A stretch of 55,704 nt of DNA from a virus: the IMG/VR virus record IMGVR_UViG_3300041964_000008, positions 1 to 55,704 of that record; one strand, given 5' to 3'. The notes under the pieces are model-generated. The model saw nothing but the letters and a program-made list of their open reading frames with translations, was not told where the DNA came from and ran no database searches. A program made the translations under genes and the position numbers. Within the stretch, counting starts at the first letter, position 1. The number at the start of each line of letters is the position of its first letter. This document shows positions 44,315 through 52,837 of the stretch, piece after piece.

Positions 44315-44725
44315 TCATCCCCACAGCTTTGTGTCACCCGGACTACGTTCAACGAGAGGCCTTGCAAGTAGTCGCTCGTCTCCATAGTGAATGGCGTTGT
44401 GAGTATTGTGAGTGGTTGTGATCAGAAATTCCGGATCGAGAATGCTTTCTTCTCCATGTGTTATGTCATCCACCGTCATAGGATTCATGTGGTGAATAAC
44501 AATCTTGTTGTAGATCTCGTAACCGTCGATTCCAAGATCACAACCTTGGTCACGAGCAATTACATGGTTTCGAACTTGCTTCCACTGTGCTGAGGAATAG
44601 AACATCTGATTGATGTGTCGATCATAGCCAAAAGTTGAAGCTCCGACCGATCCTCTTAGTGCAAGGTATCGAAATCTCTCTTCAAAAGTCGCTAGACTTC
44701 GAAGTGTGTAGTATGATCGAATCAT
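44315..44725 (-). CDS. HNH endonuclease
   Basis: 136 residues, MIRSYYTLRSLATFEERFRY onward, ATG 44725 overlapping the previous stop (ATGA). Contains QWKQVRNHVIARDQGCDLGI, IVIHHMNPMTVDDI with the HH of the nuclease core, DPEFLITTTHNTHNAIHYGD with the terminal N/H residues. Many HK97-like phages need such an HNH protein with the terminase for packaging. It lies beside the small-terminase candidate. Confidence 0.8.
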   Translation of the reverse strand: MIRSYYTLRSLATFEERFRYLALRGSVGASTFGYDRHINQMFYSSAQWKQVRNHVIARDQGCDLGIDGYEIYNKIVIHHMNPMTVDDITHGEESILDPEFLITTTHNTHNAIHYGDERLLARPLVERSPGDTKLWG

Positions 44726-45063
44726 TCGAGTGGATCTCCAGCCGGTTCATCACCTGAGTAAGAACGCATAGCGTGAAGTGCTGTCTCATAGAGCTCTTCG
44801 ATCTTCTTAGCAGAATCCATACCTTCGATCTTCTTCTCAAGAAGATCAACTTCTCGCATAAGACGTGCTTGCTCAAGCTTCTCTCTTGTCGAACCGAGTT
44901 TCAGATAGTGAGTAACCACTTGACTCGATGCGGTACCTTCACGCATCTGCCTTTCGGCTTCATCGACAGCAAGAGCCACCATTTGATGCTCTCGAGACTC
45001 TGGAGAAGTAGCAGGAGATCGACTTGGCTTCTTTGGTTCTGGCTTTATGCGCTTAGAGACCAT
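44722..45063 (-). CDS. Terminase small subunit-like protein
   Basis: 113 residues from MVSKRIKPEPKKPSRSPATS, ATG 45063 behind AAAGGAG. ESREHQMVALAVDEAERQMR, EGTASSQVVTHYLKLGSTRE and KLEQARLMREVDLLEKKIEG, then IEELYETALHAMRSYSGDEP match a small phage protein located beside HNH and terminase genes. HTH-like region around TASSQVVTHYLKLGS, then coiled coil. DNA recognition for packaging is inferred from family and position. Confidence 0.6.
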   Translation of the reverse strand: MVSKRIKPEPKKPSRSPATSPESREHQMVALAVDEAERQMREGTASSQVVTHYLKLGSTREKLEQARLMREVDLLEKKIEGMDSAKKIEELYETALHAMRSYSGDEPAGDPLE

Positions 45064-45077
45064 GACGACTCCTTTCT

Positions 45078-45224
45078 CTAGATGAATCGGAGGAAGATCA
45101 TGGCGAAAAAGATGAAGCATGCTAGAACAGTGCCAACCCAGAATAATACCGTAAACACGGCTACTGCTATAAAGCTAAGCATCACGGATAGGCCTCGAAG
45201 TACGGCCACCAAGTAGGATCCCAT
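45078..45224 (-). CDS. Small hydrophobic membrane protein
   Basis: 48 residues: MGSYLVAVLRGLSVMLSFIA, VAVFTVLFWVGTVLACFIFF, AMIFLRFI. ATG 45224 follows GAAAGG by four bases, better than the internal Met15. Nearly all hydrophobic, with one long or two short membrane spans. It lies after the LysM endolysin, so it could be a holin-like or lysis-accessory protein, by context only. Confidence 0.65.
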   Translation of the reverse strand: MGSYLVAVLRGLSVMLSFIAVAVFTVLFWVGTVLACFIFFAMIFLRFI

Positions 45225-45234
45225 GAAACCTTTC

Positions 45235-45768
45235 TTACGTTCGATCTTCTAATAGGATGAGTTGACCGATTTGCAAAGTATAAGGGGAATGCAGATTGTT
45301 GATTCGTGCAAGCTCTTCCCAAGCGATTCCAACCTTGAGTCCGATTCGGCTCAAAGTATCTCCACCGATGACGATGTAGGTACCAACTGGTGGAGGATAG
45401 ATGTCCTGGAGATATGCCTTGTACTTGCCGCTGGTATAGACGCTCCAAGCATCGAAGCCTTGATCACGACGAATGGTAAGTCCAGACTCCATGTTGAAGA
45501 GAGGATCGAGAAGTCGATCTTCGTCTCGGTAATGTCCGGTTCCCTTGTGCGATCGAAGACTTCGAACCTGAAGACCTCCGTATGAGTATCCCCACTTGTC
45601 ATTGGCAAGCTCTTGATCACCAACACTGTCGAAGTCAGAGAAAGGACTTCCATCTTTTGGCTGACCTTCAACCATAGCGATAGCCGAGATGACTCGTGCC
45701 GGCCATGGACGAAAACCAATTCGACGAGCCATTGATCGAACCTGCTCTTGAGTGAAGAGATTAACCAT
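45235..45768 (-). CDS. Lysozyme-like endolysin with LysM domain
   Basis: 177 residues, MVNLFTQEQVRSMARRIGFR onward, ATG 45768 behind GAAAGG. Residues about 1-115 look like a lytic transglycosylase/lysozyme fold: VISAIAMVEGQPKDGSPF with candidate catalytic Glu near 34, DFDSVGDQELANDKWGYSYG, GLQVRSLR, LLDPLFNMESGLTIRRDQGF, AWSVYTSGKYKAYL. Residues about 128-175 are a LysM repeat (GTYIVIGGDTLSRIGLKVGI, WEELARINNLHSPYTLQIGQ). It would bind and cut cell-wall glycan strands. Confidence 0.8.
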   Translation of the reverse strand: MVNLFTQEQVRSMARRIGFRPWPARVISAIAMVEGQPKDGSPFSDFDSVGDQELANDKWGYSYGGLQVRSLRSHKGTGHYRDEDRLLDPLFNMESGLTIRRDQGFDAWSVYTSGKYKAYLQDIYPPPVGTYIVIGGDTLSRIGLKVGIAWEELARINNLHSPYTLQIGQLILLEDRT

Positions 45769-46237
45769 GAGCTACCTTTCGGTCGAGCCATCCGGCTTCT
45801 CGAGCCGTGTTGACTAGGATCTCATACAACTGATCGCAAAGTTTGAATCGATCTTTCTGAATGGCCAACGAATGCACGAGATCACCATCGGCGTGACGCT
45901 CGGAGGCAGCTTTCCAATCGGCCAACATCTCCACGAGATCAATCAGAGACATACCTGACACGCCATTGGAGAAGTGTTCAGGGTGATGTCGATTGTTCGC
46001 GTAGTGATGATCAAGCGCGGGCTTCATCTGATCGAGAAAGCCCTTGTACTCATCGGATCCGTATGTGCTATCCTTTAACCTAGCGCTGTAAAGGTCAAAG
46101 GTAGCCAGTTCAGGATCCTCCATCTTCGAGAGGTCGTGTTTCGTGAGTCTCTTCTGAACTTCGATGATGAGTTCGAGCACAAGTTGGTCTACTCGACGTG
46201 AATGTTGAAGCGTTACGAGCGTGGAATCGTGAGCCAT
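45761..46237 (-). CDS. DUF5662-family protein
   Basis: 158 residues, MAHDSTLVTLQHSRRVDQLV onward, start ATG 46237. RLTKHDLSKMEDPELATFD, STYGSDEYKGFLDQMKPALD, HHYANNRHHPEHF, MSLIDLVEMLADWKAASERH and DGDLVHSLAIQKDRF are hallmark motifs of DUF5662. Many conserved His/Asp residues suggest a metal-dependent HD-like enzyme, which is unproven. First gene of the late operon. Confidence 0.85.
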   Translation of the reverse strand: MAHDSTLVTLQHSRRVDQLVLELIIEVQKRLTKHDLSKMEDPELATFDLYSARLKDSTYGSDEYKGFLDQMKPALDHHYANNRHHPEHFSNGVSGMSLIDLVEMLADWKAASERHADGDLVHSLAIQKDRFKLCDQLYEILVNTAREAGWLDRKVAHG

Positions 46238-46331
46238 TAGTTCATCCTACTTCTCTTAGACTCTGAAAGACATAGCCAATGGTTTAACCAATCTTTTGCC
46301 TAGTTTAAAAGTGGATTGTTTGTACTAAATC

Positions 46332-46350
46332 TCCCCCCGGGGCTATTTTT
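46332..46350. promoter_or_regulatory. Shared CCCCGGGGGGA element, copy 2
   Basis: Minus strand AAAAATAG followed by CCCCGGGGGGA, about 95 bases upstream of the first late gene. The rest of the 46238-46406 gap is AT-rich with no ORF and could hold the late promoter. Confidence 0.4.
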
Positions 46351-46363
46351 AGAGAGCGGCGAT

Positions 46364-46403
46364 CCAGGGTGGGGGGCGTTTTTTCGAGACCCCCCTCCCC
46401 TGG
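46364..46403 (-). terminator. Long GC-rich hairpin CCAGGG..GGGGGG/CCCCCC..CCCTGG
   Basis: Nested stems on the minus strand around TCTCGAAAAAACG, right after the stop of 46407-46685. There is no U-run directly after it. It separates the RNA polymerase-like operon from the late operon. Confidence 0.6.
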
Positions 46404-46406
46404 CTT

Positions 46407-46685
46407 TCAAGACGGAACGTCCTCGATAACGAGTCCTGTCTCGGCCGACACCTTGCGATGAACGCCTGAAGCGTTGAGCCTAACGATGGTGTCGATAGCG
46501 TCCTCTCTGGCAAGAATCTGATCTGCTTCTGACATCTCAGAAGATGTAACGATGACTCTTGCCAGTAGTGCCAGTGAGTGGTACCCGGCGGTTGAATCAA
46601 ATGAATACCATTCTTTGAACTGTGTGATTGGGTTCCATGGATTGTCAACCGTCGTCAGCACGTGTGTCGTCCGTCGATCAGCCAT
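46407..46685 (-). CDS. Conserved small phage protein
   Basis: 92 residues, MADRRTTHVLTTVDNPWNPI onward, ATG 46685 behind AAGGAGG. TQFKEWYSFDSTAGYHSLAL, LARVIVTSSEMSEADQILAR and EDAIDTIVRLNASGVHRKV match a short protein widespread in phages of Gram-positive bacteria, always with 'D.P..P...F.EW...D...GY'. Function not known. It follows the RNA polymerase-like gene in the same operon. Confidence 0.7.
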   Translation of the reverse strand: MADRRTTHVLTTVDNPWNPITQFKEWYSFDSTAGYHSLALLARVIVTSSEMSEADQILAREDAIDTIVRLNASGVHRKVSAETGLVIEDVPS

Positions 46686-46730
46686 CGTTCACCTCCTTGT
46701 ACTGCTGTGCGTGGTAAGGAAGGGTAGGTG

Positions 46731-49436
46731 TCATCCGCCTAGCTCCTTCTTCAGTGTGGTGAGGGAGACGCCTAGGGCAGCAGCGATCTCGCCTTGGGTG
46801 TAGCCCTGGTCAGCCATCTGTTTCGCTCTGTTGATCTTGGTGGAGGTCATCAGTTTGGTTGAACGGGGGGTTGCAAGAGCCTTCACGATGTCGAGGTCGG
46901 CATTGTCTAGGATTCGTGCTAACTTGGTAGGGCTGATTGCCCCAGCCTGCACGGCTTCCCACTCACGGGGGGTAATTTCGATCTTTTGTTTGCCTGCCCC
47001 CATTCGCATTCGTGCCTCAGTGAGTGCTTGTCCTTCAACCTTCTTGCGTGTAGCAGGGTCCATGTTTGGATTGGAGGCCACTTTAGCAGCGATGGCGGTA
47101 TTTGCAATGACCTGGGCCTGTCTTTCAAGGGGGGCATTGCGTTGCGCAATCTTTAGCTTTGCTGTTAGTGAATCAGCTTCAGCCTTGAATGCCTTGTTAG
47201 CCTGATTGTCATAAGGCTTGTTCTTGATCGAGAGAGTAGACAGACGAGCGTCATTGGCTAAGGCCTTCATTCGATTAGAATGATCGGCATAGATCTTCTC
47301 CATGACTGTAGGGTTAGGCCGTGATGTCAGAGTGTGAGCATCGTTGGTCTCAGCCAACTTAACAGACTGCTCTGTTAGAACCTTACGCAAACCTGTCTTA
47401 GTGAAGTAGTGCTCACCAGTCTCCTTATAGACCTTCTCACCAGTCTTAGGATCTATAGGTCCACCCTCAGAAGCCCTTCGCAGTCTACGCCTAGGTACAT
47501 CCGTTCGAGACGTAGCCCTAGAGATCAGTGTAGAGGATCCACCAGGACGACCACCTGTCTCTTTAGCCTGATACTTACGCTGTAGAGACACGATGTTGTT
47601 GTCTATGAAAGACTGCTTGTAGTTCAACTCATGGTTCACAGCATCGATGACAACCATAGCGTGACGTACAGCAGCAGCGATCTCATCAGGCTTAGCCTTC
47701 TTAAGAGTCATGTCTGTGATGAGGTTAGAGACAGACCCCATCTCAAAGCCCTTCTCACCTTCAGTCATCACCTTCATACCATCAAACTTAGGGTAACTCA
47801 GCTTGGCATCAAAGTCCTTTAGACCCTCTAATCGAGCAGTGGTCTTTATCTTGGGATTAGCGATAGGGTTCGGTATCACAAGGACTGTGTCACCATCAAA
47901 GTCTGCACCAGACAGGTGTCCAGCAACCTTGCTATGGATGCCCACTACATCCTTAGCTAGAGGACCAATGAGCTTTACAGCCTCAGGTTGACGATTGTTG
48001 ACTATCAGTTCAGGGATCTCGAACGTACCACCATGAGGGAAGCGAATCAGAGCGACTCGCTCTCCATGATCGTAGTTGGGCGCATAGATCTCTGTTACCT
48101 TCATGCTGTCGATAGGAAGAAGCACTTGTGTGCTCTGACGTGGCAGCTTGTGTGCCGTTAGCTCTACAGCTAAGGAGTCAGCACTATCAGCATAGCTCTC
48201 AAGAAGCTTCTTCTTGACTGTGGGGTTGGTGAGAGCCTTGATCTCGTCAAGTTCCATCTTTCGCTGTTCATGAGTCATAGACAATTGAGTTTTAGCCAGA
48301 ATAGGACTCTGCTTAGACAGAACTTGTGTAGAGATGACGTTTCTCCACTTGTCCCAGTCACCTTCCTTGTTCACAAGGTTCATTGCAGAGGTAACTTCGA
48401 GAATCGGCCCATCTGGATACTCACGTTTTCCGATTTGCTTGATAGTAGCCCCAAAAGGATTCTCAGGATCATCGGAAATCGGCTTTAGGACAGCTAGCTT
48501 GTCCTTGTACTTAGGATCGCTCTTAAGCTTGGGTGTATGGAATTGAATGTCCGTACCACGAGGAAGATCGTCCTTGTACATGGCCATACCCTTGATGTAG
48601 TGAGTACCATCAACCAAAATTCGAACTTGTGCGTAATTGGCACCTCCCAAAGAGAGGTCATCCTTACCAGGACGCAAATAGACCAATCCATCAAGCTTAG
48701 ATCCACCATCCTCACCGTACACGACCTTGATTCGACTTGAACTTACGGAAAGCGGAGACTTGGTTTGGTAGTACGACCGTCCACCGTCATCAGAGATCGT
48801 CGTGATGTCCTTGATCTGACCGAGATCTTTGACGAGGTCCTTATACGTAGTTCCAGGCTTAGCCAACACCTTAATAGTGGTCTTCTTACGACCACCAGTC
48901 CCGATTGTAGGTGTCTGAACTAGCTCATACGCATAACCTTCGGCTTTTAGGATGCTAACGGCCGTAGCAAGAAACTCCTTGCTCACATAGCGGTGATTCT
49001 CGACACCTCTACCAACATCGATAGCCCCTTTTTCCGCAATCTGGTCACGAAGCATTTGAGCAGTCGCTTTGAGGATGCTGACCTTCTCTAATTCGCCTGG
49101 CTTGAGAAGGCTTCGAACAGAAGACTCGTTAATCCCCATCTTCTCGCCAATAGCGATGTTCGACAGACCTTTATCCTTCAACTTCTGAGCAGTCGCGATG
49201 TCAGCTGCCTTTTTGGCGTTTCGAGCAATGGTCTTCGTGATTCTCAGATCTGTGGTGGACATATCAAGGCCTTTTGCGATTTGAAGATCCGTAAGACCCT
49301 TATCCTTCATCTCCTGGATGTAATCCGTGAACATCTTGCTTCGCTTGGCCTCAGTTCCACCAGAACCCCAAGGATAGCGACCTGACTTTCGAAGAATGCC
49401 GTAGTGTGCCAGATGTGCGCTTTCATCAATGATCAT
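46731..49436 (-). CDS. Double-psi beta-barrel RNA polymerase-like protein with helix-turn-helix domains
   Basis: 901 residues, ATG 49436 overlapping the previous stop, behind AGGAGAGG. Residues 8-27 (HLAHYGILRKSGRYPWGSGG) resemble the 'H.G..KGMKWG' tag of this phage's head proteins. Two helix-turn-helix units follow near 37-70 (YIQEMKDKGLTDLQIAKGLD) and 82-112 (LKDKGLSNIAIGEKMGINES). The catalytic region has IRFPHGGTFEIPELIVNNRQ, AKDVVGIHSKVAGHLSG and ADFDGDTVLVIP at 511-522, equivalent to the NADFDGD metal-binding loop of cellular RNA polymerase beta-prime and YonO/QDE-1-type enzymes. Then EMGSVSNLITDMTLKKA and AMVVIDAVNHELNYKQSFID. A third helix-turn-helix ends the protein (MADQGYTQGEIAAALGVSLT). 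Transcription by a single-chain polymerase is the leading hypothesis; the family is known in phages but poorly characterised. Confidence 0.75.
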   Translation of the reverse strand: MIIDESAHLAHYGILRKSGRYPWGSGGTEAKRSKMFTDYIQEMKDKGLTDLQIAKGLDMSTTDLRITKTIARNAKKAADIATAQKLKDKGLSNIAIGEKMGINESSVRSLLKPGELEKVSILKATAQMLRDQIAEKGAIDVGRGVENHRYVSKEFLATAVSILKAEGYAYELVQTPTIGTGGRKKTTIKVLAKPGTTYKDLVKDLGQIKDITTISDDGGRSYYQTKSPLSVSSSRIKVVYGEDGGSKLDGLVYLRPGKDDLSLGGANYAQVRILVDGTHYIKGMAMYKDDLPRGTDIQFHTPKLKSDPKYKDKLAVLKPISDDPENPFGATIKQIGKREYPDGPILEVTSAMNLVNKEGDWDKWRNVISTQVLSKQSPILAKTQLSMTHEQRKMELDEIKALTNPTVKKKLLESYADSADSLAVELTAHKLPRQSTQVLLPIDSMKVTEIYAPNYDHGERVALIRFPHGGTFEIPELIVNNRQPEAVKLIGPLAKDVVGIHSKVAGHLSGADFDGDTVLVIPNPIANPKIKTTARLEGLKDFDAKLSYPKFDGMKVMTEGEKGFEMGSVSNLITDMTLKKAKPDEIAAAVRHAMVVIDAVNHELNYKQSFIDNNIVSLQRKYQAKETGGRPGGSSTLISRATSRTDVPRRRLRRASEGGPIDPKTGEKVYKETGEHYFTKTGLRKVLTEQSVKLAETNDAHTLTSRPNPTVMEKIYADHSNRMKALANDARLSTLSIKNKPYDNQANKAFKAEADSLTAKLKIAQRNAPLERQAQVIANTAIAAKVASNPNMDPATRKKVEGQALTEARMRMGAGKQKIEITPREWEAVQAGAISPTKLARILDNADLDIVKALATPRSTKLMTSTKINRAKQMADQGYTQGEIAAALGVSLTTLKKELGG

Positions 49437-49993
49437 CCTAGGGCCTCCTCTCGAAGAGTCTTGATTCGCTTGTCAAAGGTAACGATTCTGTCCATGATGT
49501 GGAAGATCACGTCGGGGTCCGCCTCAAATAGTTGAATCTCATCGCTCTGGTAGATGCGAAGTTCTGTACGAATCGAGAAAGGACGAAACTTGTACTCGAG
49601 ACAGAACAACGCAGCATAGACCTCTAGCTGTCGAACTGTTGCTGGATGTATTCCCGTTTTCAGATCCGAGATTCGCAATCGATTGCTTCGAAACGAGACA
49701 ACGTCGGCAGTGCCAAACGCGTTTTCCGAATAGAACAAAGGTTGCTCCGGAGTCATCCGGAATCCGATCGAATCGTTGACGTACATGTTCAACGTTTTTG
49801 GTATCCGGGGAAGTTTGACACCAAGACGAATGCACATGTGAGCAAGAACGTGTAACTCAGTACCTCTCTGCGCTGCCTGATTCATGTAGAAGACTCGCTC
49901 GAGTTTGTCTTCATCATAATTCACCCACGACGACTTGCTCGCACTCAAAAAGGCATGTTTGCCTTCAAGCGCGGAATGCTTGTTGAAGCGCAT
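49433..49993 (-). CDS. Cas4/RecB-like PD-(D/E)XK nuclease
   Basis: 186 residues from MRFNKHSALEGKHAFLSASK. The longer frame to 50062 lacks a ribosome site. QAAQRGTELHVLAHMCIRLG provides the N-terminal Glu/His, NAFGTADVVSFRSNRLRISD with Asp of GTADVV, RISDLKTGIHPATVRQLEVY with D-x-K and the QLEVYA helix: the RecB-family nuclease pattern. No Cys cluster for an iron-sulphur cluster is apparent. Probably processes DNA ends during replication or recombination. Confidence 0.75.
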   Translation of the reverse strand: MRFNKHSALEGKHAFLSASKSSWVNYDEDKLERVFYMNQAAQRGTELHVLAHMCIRLGVKLPRIPKTLNMYVNDSIGFRMTPEQPLFYSENAFGTADVVSFRSNRLRISDLKTGIHPATVRQLEVYAALFCLEYKFRPFSIRTELRIYQSDEIQLFEADPDVIFHIMDRIVTFDKRIKTLREEALG

Positions 49994-50267
49994 CAAGGAC
50001 CTCAGTTTCGTTCTCGGGATAAATGAAAGCACCGAAGGACATTTGGTTTGCCTGTGAAACAAACCACTCTTGGTTGGGCTGTTGCTCAGCGTTGATCTTC
50101 GGTTTGACTTCTAGCATGGCCCATCGATCGTTCCAGAAGATGCTCAGATCCGGAATGCCTTGTTGGTAGTCCGTGTCGTTCTTGAGAATGATGCATCCTG
50201 GAAAGATCTGACGAAGTCGCTTGATAAGACCTTCTTGATAATTCGACTCAAGTTTTGTCTGACGCAT
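49965..50267 (-). CDS. VRR-NUC/resolvase-like nuclease
   Basis: 100 residues from MRQTKLESNYQEGLIKRLRQ, ATG 50267 behind GGAGG. PGCIILKNDTDYQQGIPDLS, IFWNDRWAMLEVKPKINAEQ contain the GIPD and E-x-K catalytic motifs of the PD-(D/E)XK superfamily in the VRR-NUC/phage resolvase arrangement, followed by QEWFVSQANQMSFGAFIYPE. Possible structure-specific nuclease or Holliday junction resolvase. First gene behind the promoter-like element at 50319-50346. Confidence 0.75.
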   Translation of the reverse strand: MRQTKLESNYQEGLIKRLRQIFPGCIILKNDTDYQQGIPDLSIFWNDRWAMLEVKPKINAEQQPNQEWFVSQANQMSFGAFIYPENETEVLDALQQAFRA

Positions 50268-50318
50268 CTTCGCCTCCGATCGCAAAAAGGGAGAGAACGT
50301 GTTTTTAAAGACGTCCTT

Positions 50319-50346
50319 CTATTAGGGGGCATGTTTCATCCACGAG
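50319..50346 (-). promoter_or_regulatory. Promoter-like repeat element upstream of nuclease-polymerase operon
   Basis: Minus strand: TCTCGTGG, spacer, ACATG, then CCTAATAG. A degenerate copy followed by a 50-base leader to ATG 50267. It would drive both nucleases and the RNA polymerase-like gene. Confidence 0.45.
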
Positions 50347-50357
50347 ATATTACCATA

Positions 50358-50852
50358 TCAGTCCGCGTGTTCAAACTTCTGAAACGTGAGCGGGACATAG
50401 GTATCCTCATAACACGACTGCTCAACGTCGAAGTAGTAAACGCCATTCGCCATACAGAGTTCCTTCATGCTGTTATAGACAATACCGGTCTCACGATCTC
50501 GTCTCGGTCGTGTATCGTTGTGGAAATTCTCATAACGAAACTGCTGTTGGTACTTAATGGCGAACCAACGAGGACGCCACATCAGATTGTCAGCTCGACA
50601 GTTCAGCAGATCCGAGTCGAGATGTATGGGTGTGTCGAAATGCTCGTAGGGCTTTGGTATGAACGTACGAGCAACCAGCTGAGCAACAGATCTTGTGTAG
50701 GCGATACGATCTCGAACAAGCGTGATCTTAGCGTGACCCATCTTGTTCATGGACTGATGGACATCTACTCCAGTCTTGAGGTTGGTGAACTTTGCATAGG
50801 TGCTTACGGCATACATCGGGAACTCCTCGAGAACTTCCCATAATTCTTCCAT
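50358..50852 (-). CDS. NUMOD4/HNH homing endonuclease-like protein
   Basis: 164 residues, MEELWEVLEEFPMYAVSTYA onward, ATG 50852. NUMOD4-like N-terminus (W..L..FP.YAVS.Y....N), then VAQLVARTFIPKP, TPIHLDSDLLNCRADNLMWR, the HNH-like core in which the first His is kept, and a C-terminal MKELCMANGVYYFDVEQSCY (NUMOD1-like helix-turn-helix). The 150 bases upstream are strikingly AT-rich. Probable selfish insertion; activity uncertain because the HNH core is partly degenerate. Confidence 0.7.
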   Translation of the reverse strand: MEELWEVLEEFPMYAVSTYAKFTNLKTGVDVHQSMNKMGHAKITLVRDRIAYTRSVAQLVARTFIPKPYEHFDTPIHLDSDLLNCRADNLMWRPRWFAIKYQQQFRYENFHNDTRPRRDRETGIVYNSMKELCMANGVYYFDVEQSCYEDTYVPLTFQKFEHAD

Positions 50853-51005
50853 TTGGGTGCCTTTCTTGAGTGTGCCAAAAACGGTGCCAAAAACACGGTT
50901 TATAGCGCTTATATATATCCCATTTTATTACAATAATAATAACTTCACTACATGGGAAGTAAGTAAGCCTTGTATTTGTGGCACAACGGAACAGCTAACT
51001 ATGAC
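50853..51005 (-). promoter_or_regulatory. AT-rich leader with direct repeat
   Basis: On the minus strand a run GTAATAAAATGGGATATATA, then TATAAACC, and two copies of GTTTTTGGCAC before the ribosome site of the HNH-like gene. A possible sigma-70-type promoter; it lacks the TTTCGC element. Confidence 0.4.
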
Positions 51006-52205
51006 TTATATGGACAATTGGGACTCGTTGAAGTTCCGTTTGTTCTTCAAAGCCTTGAGAATTGCCTTGTCAATCATCGCTCCAGAAACCAGAATTGAGT
51101 ACCAAAGATCGTTGAAAGGAGTGTCCAATCTGTCGATTCTCCCTTGAGCTTGGCAAAAAGCCTTGTACGAGTAGGTCAAGGAGTAGAAGCACATAGCGTC
51201 CGTTTCCGTACAATTCCACCCCTCCGAACCAGCTGTGTACTGCACTAAGTAAACCCATCTATCACTCTCCGGGATCGGTTGGTGTCGGTGGCCGTTCCAC
51301 TCCGCCATAGATATTGAAGGGGTCGCTAATGATCTGAGCAGGTCGAGTTCGTAGTCGAACGAATAGAATACAACCAAACGGGGGTGCACCATCAACAAGT
51401 CTTTGACAGCCTCCAGACGGGACGGATGTGAGTTGACGACCTTTCTCATCACTATAAACATCTCCGCAACATCCCGTAAAGGTCTCTCTTCGTACACGTG
51501 CCATCTATCTTTCACCACCCGATCGAATAGAGTCTTGTCATAAGAGACAGGGACATACGAGGTATGCCGAGTTGTGTGTTGCTTATAAGGCATGTGCACA
51601 AGAAGCTTGTTACGGTTCTTGACAAGCTTGTTCGCACCTACGTACCGATCTACTTTCGGATGCTTCGAGTACGTATTATAAATGACGTGCTCCCGCTTAA
51701 ATTGCGTACGATTCTTATAGAAACCATTCGCAACAAAGACGGGTATATAATCCAACCACGTGTCCCCAGGTGTAGCCGTAAGTAATACCCACTCGTTCCT
51801 TTTCGCAATTCGAAGAAAGGACTTGGACCAGGCCCCGGACCCCACCAGTCGCTGTTCATCGAAGATGAAGAATGCCTCTGAAACATTCTCATACTTCTCG
51901 ATGTTGTTCCACGAATCCACCGTAAGGCAGATTCCATCCATAGACCCCTCATGCGTTCGTCCAATCCCGAACTTGATAGCAGCCTCTTGCCAATCGAAAC
52001 TGTCACGCTTCTTAGCTGTCGTGATGATGTAGAGATCCCGAGGCCTTGTACAAGAGCCAGGCTTACCAGGAACGCCGTCGCATACCTTGGAGTAGAAGTA
52101 GGTCAGAGCAGTCAGAGACTTACCCGAACCTACTCCACCCCAAAGTATGCACCCGTTGTGCATCTGCTCGACAGCCTTCAGCTGATGCGGGTACAGCTCA
52201 TCCAC
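51006..52205 (-). CDS. SF2 DNA/RNA helicase
   Basis: 399 residues. Start GTG 52205; it overlaps the 3' end of the zinc-finger gene. Motifs: [18 protein letters not shown] (Q/I region), Walker A GGVGSGKS 23-30, DEQR near 116 in place of [12 protein letters not shown] 141-148 (motif III), then [33 protein letters not shown] (motif V) and [10 protein letters not shown] (motif VI, arginine finger). A SNF2/DEAD-like phage helicase, probably for replication or recombination. Confidence 0.9.
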   Translation of the reverse strand: MDELYPHQLKAVEQMHNGCILWGGVGSGKSLTALTYFYSKVCDGVPGKPGSCTRPRDLYIITTAKKRDSFDWQEAAIKFGIGRTHEGSMDGICLTVDSWNNIEKYENVSEAFFIFDEQRLVGSGAWSKSFLRIAKRNEWVLLTATPGDTWLDYIPVFVANGFYKNRTQFKREHVIYNTYSKHPKVDRYVGANKLVKNRNKLLVHMPYKQHTTRHTSYVPVSYDKTLFDRVVKDRWHVYEERPLRDVAEMFIVMRKVVNSHPSRLEAVKDLLMVHPRLVVFYSFDYELDLLRSLATPSISMAEWNGHRHQPIPESDRWVYLVQYTAGSEGWNCTETDAMCFYSLTYSYKAFCQAQGRIDRLDTPFNDLWYSILVSGAMIDKAILKALKNKRNFNESQLSI

Positions 52206-52335
52206 TAGCGCTTCCGTAGCGCGACGCGTCCTCTTCCTTAGCCAAGTCCTTACGACAGTTGTCAGAGCACCAGTCCTTGCCGATGAACGCCATGACCTTG
52301 ATCTCCTTGCCGCAACTCTTGCAGTGCGTGTTCAT
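52198..52335 (-). CDS. Small zinc-finger protein
   Basis: 45 residues: [49 protein letters not shown] and CSDNC form a four-Cys zinc knuckle. ATG 52335 follows AAGGAG. The stop overlaps the helicase GTG by eight bases, implying coupled translation and perhaps a joint function. Confidence 0.7.
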   Translation of the reverse strand: MNTHCKSCGKEIKVMAFIGKDWCSDNCRKDLAKEEDASRYGSASG

Positions 52336-52343
52336 ACTTCTCC

Positions 52344-52679
52344 TTACGAAACCATGTGAGGGCTGTGTCTCTGGTAGCCGCGAGTACAGTTCGGGTGCTG
52401 ATCACGAGGCTCACCCTTGCAAGCATTCGCCGGCAGAAACCCCTCAGGCAAAGCTTCAGCAGACTGCTTCTCGCTCTGCTTGAGAGTGGCCAGAGCACCT
52501 AAGGCCGTCGCCTGAGCAGACAGTAGCTCCAGCATCGGCCAGCTACCATCACGGTTACGTACCTCGAACAGAGGAACGCCCATGCGTGCAGCCTCAGTCA
52601 CAAGGAACTGCATTTGCACATCAAGACGGTCCAGAACATTCTCGAGTTCGATGGTCAGTGTGCGGGTCGTGTACTTCAT
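52344..52679 (-). CDS. Hypothetical protein
   Basis: 111 residues from MKYTTRTLTIELENVLDRLD, ATG 52679 behind GAAGGAG. A helical first half (VQMQFLVTEAARMGVPLFEV), then DGSWPMLELLSAQATALGAL and a polar tail with two Cys (NACKGEPRDQHPNCTRGYQ). Not recognised. Packed directly upstream of the zinc-finger and helicase genes. Confidence 0.6.
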   Translation of the reverse strand: MKYTTRTLTIELENVLDRLDVQMQFLVTEAARMGVPLFEVRNRDGSWPMLELLSAQATALGALATLKQSEKQSAEALPEGFLPANACKGEPRDQHPNCTRGYQRHSPHMVS

Positions 52680-52681
52680 AG

Positions 52682-52837
52682 CTACTCCTTCAGATAAGTG
52701 AGACATGCTTGACAGGTGATCTCTGCTTCGTTCCATGACGCTTCGAACGTACCGGTCTGACCAACTCCCCAGCAGAGAGGGAAGCCGTCTTGAAAGTGCT
52801 TGACATGTACTACCAGGTTCATCTCCTCTAGGCCCAT
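52682..52837 (-). CDS. Small protein with C-x2-C pair
   Basis: 51 residues, MGLEEMNLVVHVKHFQDGFP, LCWGVGQTGTFEASWNEAEI, TCQACLTYLKE. ATG 52837 follows AGAGGA. The H-x..C and C-x2-C spacing fits a zinc-ribbon-like knuckle. The long frame further upstream has no ribosome site. Function unknown. Confidence 0.6.
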   Translation of the reverse strand: MGLEEMNLVVHVKHFQDGFPLCWGVGQTGTFEASWNEAEITCQACLTYLKE

